A stretch of 43,610 nucleotides of DNA from positions 1 to 43,610 of the forward strand of contig JAJZNG010000103.1 of NCBI GenBank assembly GCA_021847945.1, written 5' to 3'. The notes under the pieces were generated by a model. It worked only from the letters and a program-made list of their open reading frames with translations, had not been told where the DNA came from and made no database searches. Shown one piece after another: positions 40,870 to 43,610 of the stretch. How positions within the stretch are numbered: position 1 is the first letter of the stretch; every line of letters begins with the position of its first letter. The stretch is from Actinomycetes bacterium (GTDB lineage Bacteria > Actinomycetota > Acidimicrobiia > Acidimicrobiales > Palsa-688). Both the position numbers and the translations under genes were made by a program.

Positions 40870-41907
40870 GTGACTGCGCCAAGCCAACACGTGTTCTTAG
40901 CAGCCTGCCGGCGCGAGCCGGTCGCTCACACGCCGGTGTGGTTCATGCGCCAAGCTGGACGGGCCCTTCCCGAGTACCGCCAGCTTCGCGGTGAGGAGGG
41001 CCTCCTCGATTCGCTCCGCAAGCCGGACCTCGCCGTCGAAGTGACGATGCAACCCGTCCGTCGTTACGGTGTCGACGCCGCGATCGTCTTCTCGGATATC
41101 GTGGTGCCCGCCGCAGCCACTGGGTTCGGAGTGGATATCAAAGCCGGTGTAGGCCCGGTAGTCGACCGTCCTTTCCGATCAGCGTCTGACCTCGATCGTG
41201 TCAGGCCATTTCACGTCGACCAAGACGCCCCTTGGCTCATCGAGACCGTAAGCATTCTCGCTTCGCAGCTGAAGGTTCCCCTGATCGGCTTCGCCGGGGC
41301 CCCGTTCACGGTGGCGAGCTACCTGATCGAAGGACGCGCCTCTCGCGATTACGTTCGCACCAAGTCGCTGATGGCGACCGACACCACCACGTGGGTGGCC
41401 CTGCTCGACCGCCTCGGGGACCAGGCGATCGCCAGCGCCGAAGCCCAGGTGCGTGCAGGAGCGCAGGCCATCCAACTCTTCGACAGCTGGGCGGGTGCCT
41501 TGGACCCAGACTCATACCGACGACACGTGCTTCCGGCGACGCGCAGAGTTCTTCAGGCTCTTTCAGGACTGGCTGTGCCGCTGATCTACTTCGGGGTCGG
41601 AACTGGCGAGCTATTAGGAATGCTCCCAGAAGCTGGCGTCGACGTCGTAGGAGTCGACTGGCGGGTCCCCCTGACAGTGGCCCGGGAGCGGACAGGGGCG
41701 AAAGTGGCGCTGCAGGGCAATCTCGATCCCGCTCTGTGCGTGGCCGGCTGGGAAGCTGTCAAACCTGCAGCCTTGCGGATCCTAAGAGAGGCCCGAGATT
41801 CGGGGCTTGAAGGGCACGTCTTCAACCTCGGCCATGGTGTGCTCCCAGACACCGACCCCGACGTGCTGGCACGTCTCGCCGACCTGGTACATGAGTTCGG
41901 GAGATGA
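40870..41907 (+). CDS. hemE: Uroporphyrinogen decarboxylase
   Basis: A 345-residue enzyme that removes four carboxyl groups from uroporphyrinogen III to give coproporphyrinogen III in haem synthesis. Hallmarks are the N-terminal substrate-binding PVWFMRQAGRALPEYR, AAIVFSDIVVPAAATGF, PLIGFAGAPFTVASYLIEG, QLFDSWAGAL and the C-terminal FNLGHGVLPDTDPD. Length is normal. The GTG at 40870 is taken because it gives the usual N-terminus; the frame is open further upstream, but that stretch overlaps helD on the other strand. Its stop overlaps the hemY start in ATGA, so the two haem enzymes are translationally coupled. Confidence 0.95.
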   Translation: MTAPSQHVFLAACRREPVAHTPVWFMRQAGRALPEYRQLRGEEGLLDSLRKPDLAVEVTMQPVRRYGVDAAIVFSDIVVPAAATGFGVDIKAGVGPVVDRPFRSASDLDRVRPFHVDQDAPWLIETVSILASQLKVPLIGFAGAPFTVASYLIEGRASRDYVRTKSLMATDTTTWVALLDRLGDQAIASAEAQVRAGAQAIQLFDSWAGALDPDSYRRHVLPATRRVLQALSGLAVPLIYFGVGTGELLGMLPEAGVDVVGVDWRVPLTVARERTGAKVALQGNLDPALCVAGWEAVKPAALRILREARDSGLEGHVFNLGHGVLPDTDPDVLARLADLVHEFGR

Positions 41908-43274
41908 GGATAGCGGTAGTAGGAGGGGGCATCACCGGGCTCGCTGCGGCCTTCGAGGTCTGCGACGAAGCCGAGGTGACCGTCTACGAGCCTGCACGTC
42001 TCGGAGGGAAGCTGCTCACCTCCGAGTTCGCCGGTCGACTCGTAGACGAAGGACCCGACGCGTTCCTGACCAGGACTCCGGCTGCCGTGGAGCTGGCCAC
42101 GGCCGTTGGCTTAGGAACTGATTTGGTCGCTCCGGCCGCCGGCCGAACCCTGGTGCATTTTGCGGGCCGCCTCCACCCGCTTCCCTCCGGTCTCGTGCTC
42201 GGTGCACCCACCGACATCCGCGCGCTCGCCACAAGCAAACTCCTCGGACCGCTGGGAGCGGCACGAGCGGCGTGGGATCTCGTCGCTCCGGCGACGCCTG
42301 TCGGCGACGACGAGACGGTCCGGGACCTGATAGCCGCCCGCTTCGGCCCCCGGGTTGCCGACCGGCTCGTGGAGCCGCTCCTCGGGAGCATCCACGCCGC
42401 CCCCACTGCGCATCTTAGCGCCAGAGCTACCGCACCTAGCCTGCTAGCAACCGCCCGTTCCTCCCGCAGTCTCCTGGCGGGACTGCGCAAACAGGCTCCT
42501 CCCGCCACGAAGTCGAATACCCCGGTATTCCTCGCGCCGCGCAGCGGGATGTCCTCGCTGATCGAACGCACGGTAGAGCAACTCCGCTCCGGCGGGGTCA
42601 GTTTCGTGTCGCAAAGCGTACGGTCAGTAAGCCCGCCGAACTCTCGTGTCGGACCGATCGACGTCGACGGGGAGCCCTACGACGGGGCCGTACTAGCGGT
42701 CGGGGCCCCCCAGGCAGCTCGCATCCTCGGGAAGCTCGCTCCAAGCGGCCTCAGCTCCGTCGAATTCACAGACGTCGCGGTGGCTACCGTGTGCGTTTCG
42801 CGATCCAACCTCGGGCTGCCCGACGACGTGAACGGAATCCTGGTTTCGCCCGACTCGGGGATGTTGATGACGGCGTGCTCATTCGGCTCCAACAAATGGC
42901 CCCACTGGTCGTCTGGCCCCGATCAGATGGTGCTTAGGATATCAGCGGGCCGTTCTGGTGACACCAGAGCCGTCAACTTATCCGACGAAGAGCTCGCCGA
43001 GACGCTGATCGCCGACCTGTCGGCGGCCCTGCGGAGACCCCTCACTGCGACGCAATGGAGGGTTAGCCGCTGGCCAGGAGCGTTCCCGTTCTACAGGGTC
43101 GGCCACCTCCGCTGGGTCGACATAGTCCAATCCAATCTGGCCGGGATCCTCCCGCAAGTCGCTCTTGCAGGTTCGAGTTACAACGGAGCCGGGATTCCGG
43201 CCTGCATCGCGTCAGGGCGCAGCGCCGCCCGTCAGGTCTCTGCGGTGCTGTCCACTACCTCCGCAGCGCCGTAA
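41904..43274 (+). CDS. hemY: Protoporphyrinogen/coproporphyrinogen oxidase (HemY-type)
   Basis: A 456-residue FAD-dependent oxidase: RIAVVGGGITGLAAAFEV is the FAD-binding motif at the N-terminus. LGGKLLTSEFAGRLVDEGPDAFL is the HemY signature. A VAPATPVGDDETVRDLIAARFG region and the C-terminal LAGSSYNGAGIPACIASGRSAA dinucleotide-binding closure complete the fold. In actinobacteria this enzyme usually oxidises coproporphyrinogen III (coproporphyrin-dependent haem route). The ATG overlaps the hemE stop. Its 3' end overlaps the convergent gene at the right edge by 43 bases. Confidence 0.93.
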   Translation: MRIAVVGGGITGLAAAFEVCDEAEVTVYEPARLGGKLLTSEFAGRLVDEGPDAFLTRTPAAVELATAVGLGTDLVAPAAGRTLVHFAGRLHPLPSGLVLGAPTDIRALATSKLLGPLGAARAAWDLVAPATPVGDDETVRDLIAARFGPRVADRLVEPLLGSIHAAPTAHLSARATAPSLLATARSSRSLLAGLRKQAPPATKSNTPVFLAPRSGMSSLIERTVEQLRSGGVSFVSQSVRSVSPPNSRVGPIDVDGEPYDGAVLAVGAPQAARILGKLAPSGLSSVEFTDVAVATVCVSRSNLGLPDDVNGILVSPDSGMLMTACSFGSNKWPHWSSGPDQMVLRISAGRSGDTRAVNLSDEELAETLIADLSAALRRPLTATQWRVSRWPGAFPFYRVGHLRWVDIVQSNLAGILPQVALAGSSYNGAGIPACIASGRSAARQVSAVLSTTSAAP

Positions 43275-43610
43275 GGCGCCGGGAACGTCTCGCCCCGGAA
43301 CAGCCCTGAAGCCGGGCCTGTACCACTAAGACAGTGCTCGGCTATCACAACGGCGGCCGCCGTATAGGTGGTCTTCTCCCCTCCCGGGTAGCGGATGCAC
43401 TCCGGGTGAACGCAGCCGGTCCAGTAGGACCCGTCCTCTTCACGCATGTGCCGGGTTGTACTCAGAAGTTCCAATGCGCGGACCTTGAGCCCGACAGAGT
43501 CGAATGCGATCGCGCACTCCGCAGTCTCGGCTGCCGTGACCCACGGCTGGTCCGCCACGCAGCGCACGCCGACGTCGGCCATGACGAACTCGTTCGAACG
43601 GCGGTCGAGA
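43232..43610 (-). CDS. Prenyltransferase/squalene-oxidase-repeat-like protein, 5' part beyond the window
   Basis: The frame is open through the right edge and ends at 43232, so only the C-terminal 125 residues or so are seen. The sequence QPWVTAAETAECAIAFDSVGL...MREEDGSYWTGCVHPECIRYPGGEKTTYTAAAVVIAEHCL resembles the alpha/alpha-toroid repeat of prenyltransferase-like proteins, with the DGSYWTG and TTYTAAAVV segments typical of an actinobacterial group of unknown function. An ATG at 43582 exists, but the preceding in-frame residues continue the pattern, so the gene most likely starts outside. It overlaps the end of hemY by 43 bases. Confidence 0.6.
   Translation of the reverse strand, partial: LDRRSNEFVMADVGVRCVADQPWVTAAETAECAIAFDSVGLKVRALELLSTTRHMREEDGSYWTGCVHPECIRYPGGEKTTYTAAAVVIAEHCLSGTGPASGLFRGETFPAPYGAAEVVDSTAET

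Noticed and set aside
43173-43182. GGTTCGAGTT, similar to a tRNA T-loop
   Set aside because: It lies inside the conserved C-terminal coding region of hemY and no acceptor or anticodon stem can be drawn around it.

Overview
The window looks like chromosomal DNA of a high-GC actinobacterium. Signs are frequent GTG/TTG starts, purine-rich ribosome-binding sites, four-base stop/start overlaps, a MurT/GatD peptidoglycan amidation pair, a ROK polyphosphate-type glucokinase, a DUF3040 protein, a HelD-type RNA polymerase helicase and an actinobacterial-style transfer module. A deep-branching class such as Acidimicrobiia is my best guess, but that is inference; there is no rRNA or other marker in the window to settle it. 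I see no tRNA, rRNA, CRISPR array, integrase or insertion sequence. No gap between genes exceeds about 160 bases.

Layout. 1-7.6 kb: metabolic genes. A nitrilase-fold protein (cut by the left edge, apparently without its catalytic cysteine), a three-subunit NAD(P) transhydrogenase operon (pntA-pntAB-pntB), a DODA-type dioxygenase with a DoxX protein, an acyl-CoA ligase and an SRPBCC protein. 7.6-13.1 kb: serS, a dolichol-phosphate-sugar-synthase-like GT2, a large GT-C-like membrane protein and a UDP-sulfoquinovose-synthase-like enzyme, the last two translationally overlapped. 13.2-18.2 kb: a five-gene MacAB-like ABC export operon with a lipoprotein and a glycine-rich membrane-anchored partner. 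18.2-23.2 kb: DUF3040 protein, glucokinase, murT-gatD, a second DoxX protein and a stand-alone LigD-type primase-polymerase.

23.3-34.6 kb is a compact conjugation-like module. One leftward operon encodes a small DUF6112-like two-helix membrane protein, a VirB6/TrbL-like membrane protein, an SCO6880-like protein, a short VirB4-like ATPase and a VirD4/TraG-like coupling ATPase, four of the five genes in overlapping reading frames. A second leftward gene encodes a UvrD/PcrA-like helicase with a Cys/His N-terminus and an HRDC-like C-terminus. Divergent from it is a MobF (TrwC-like) relaxase whose HUH nuclease domain is intact but whose attached helicase domain has lost its ATPase motifs. The intervening 128 bp are AT-rich and carry inverted and direct repeats, a reasonable place to look for an origin of transfer. 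The most interesting idea here is that DNA unwinding has moved from the relaxase to the divergent UvrD-like helicase.

34.7-43.6 kb is housekeeping again: a flippase-like membrane protein and a small lipoprotein, a sigma-70 factor divergent from a MarR regulator (sharing a promoter region), helD-pyrE, hemE-hemY, and the 3' part of a prenyltransferase-like repeat protein running in from the right edge.
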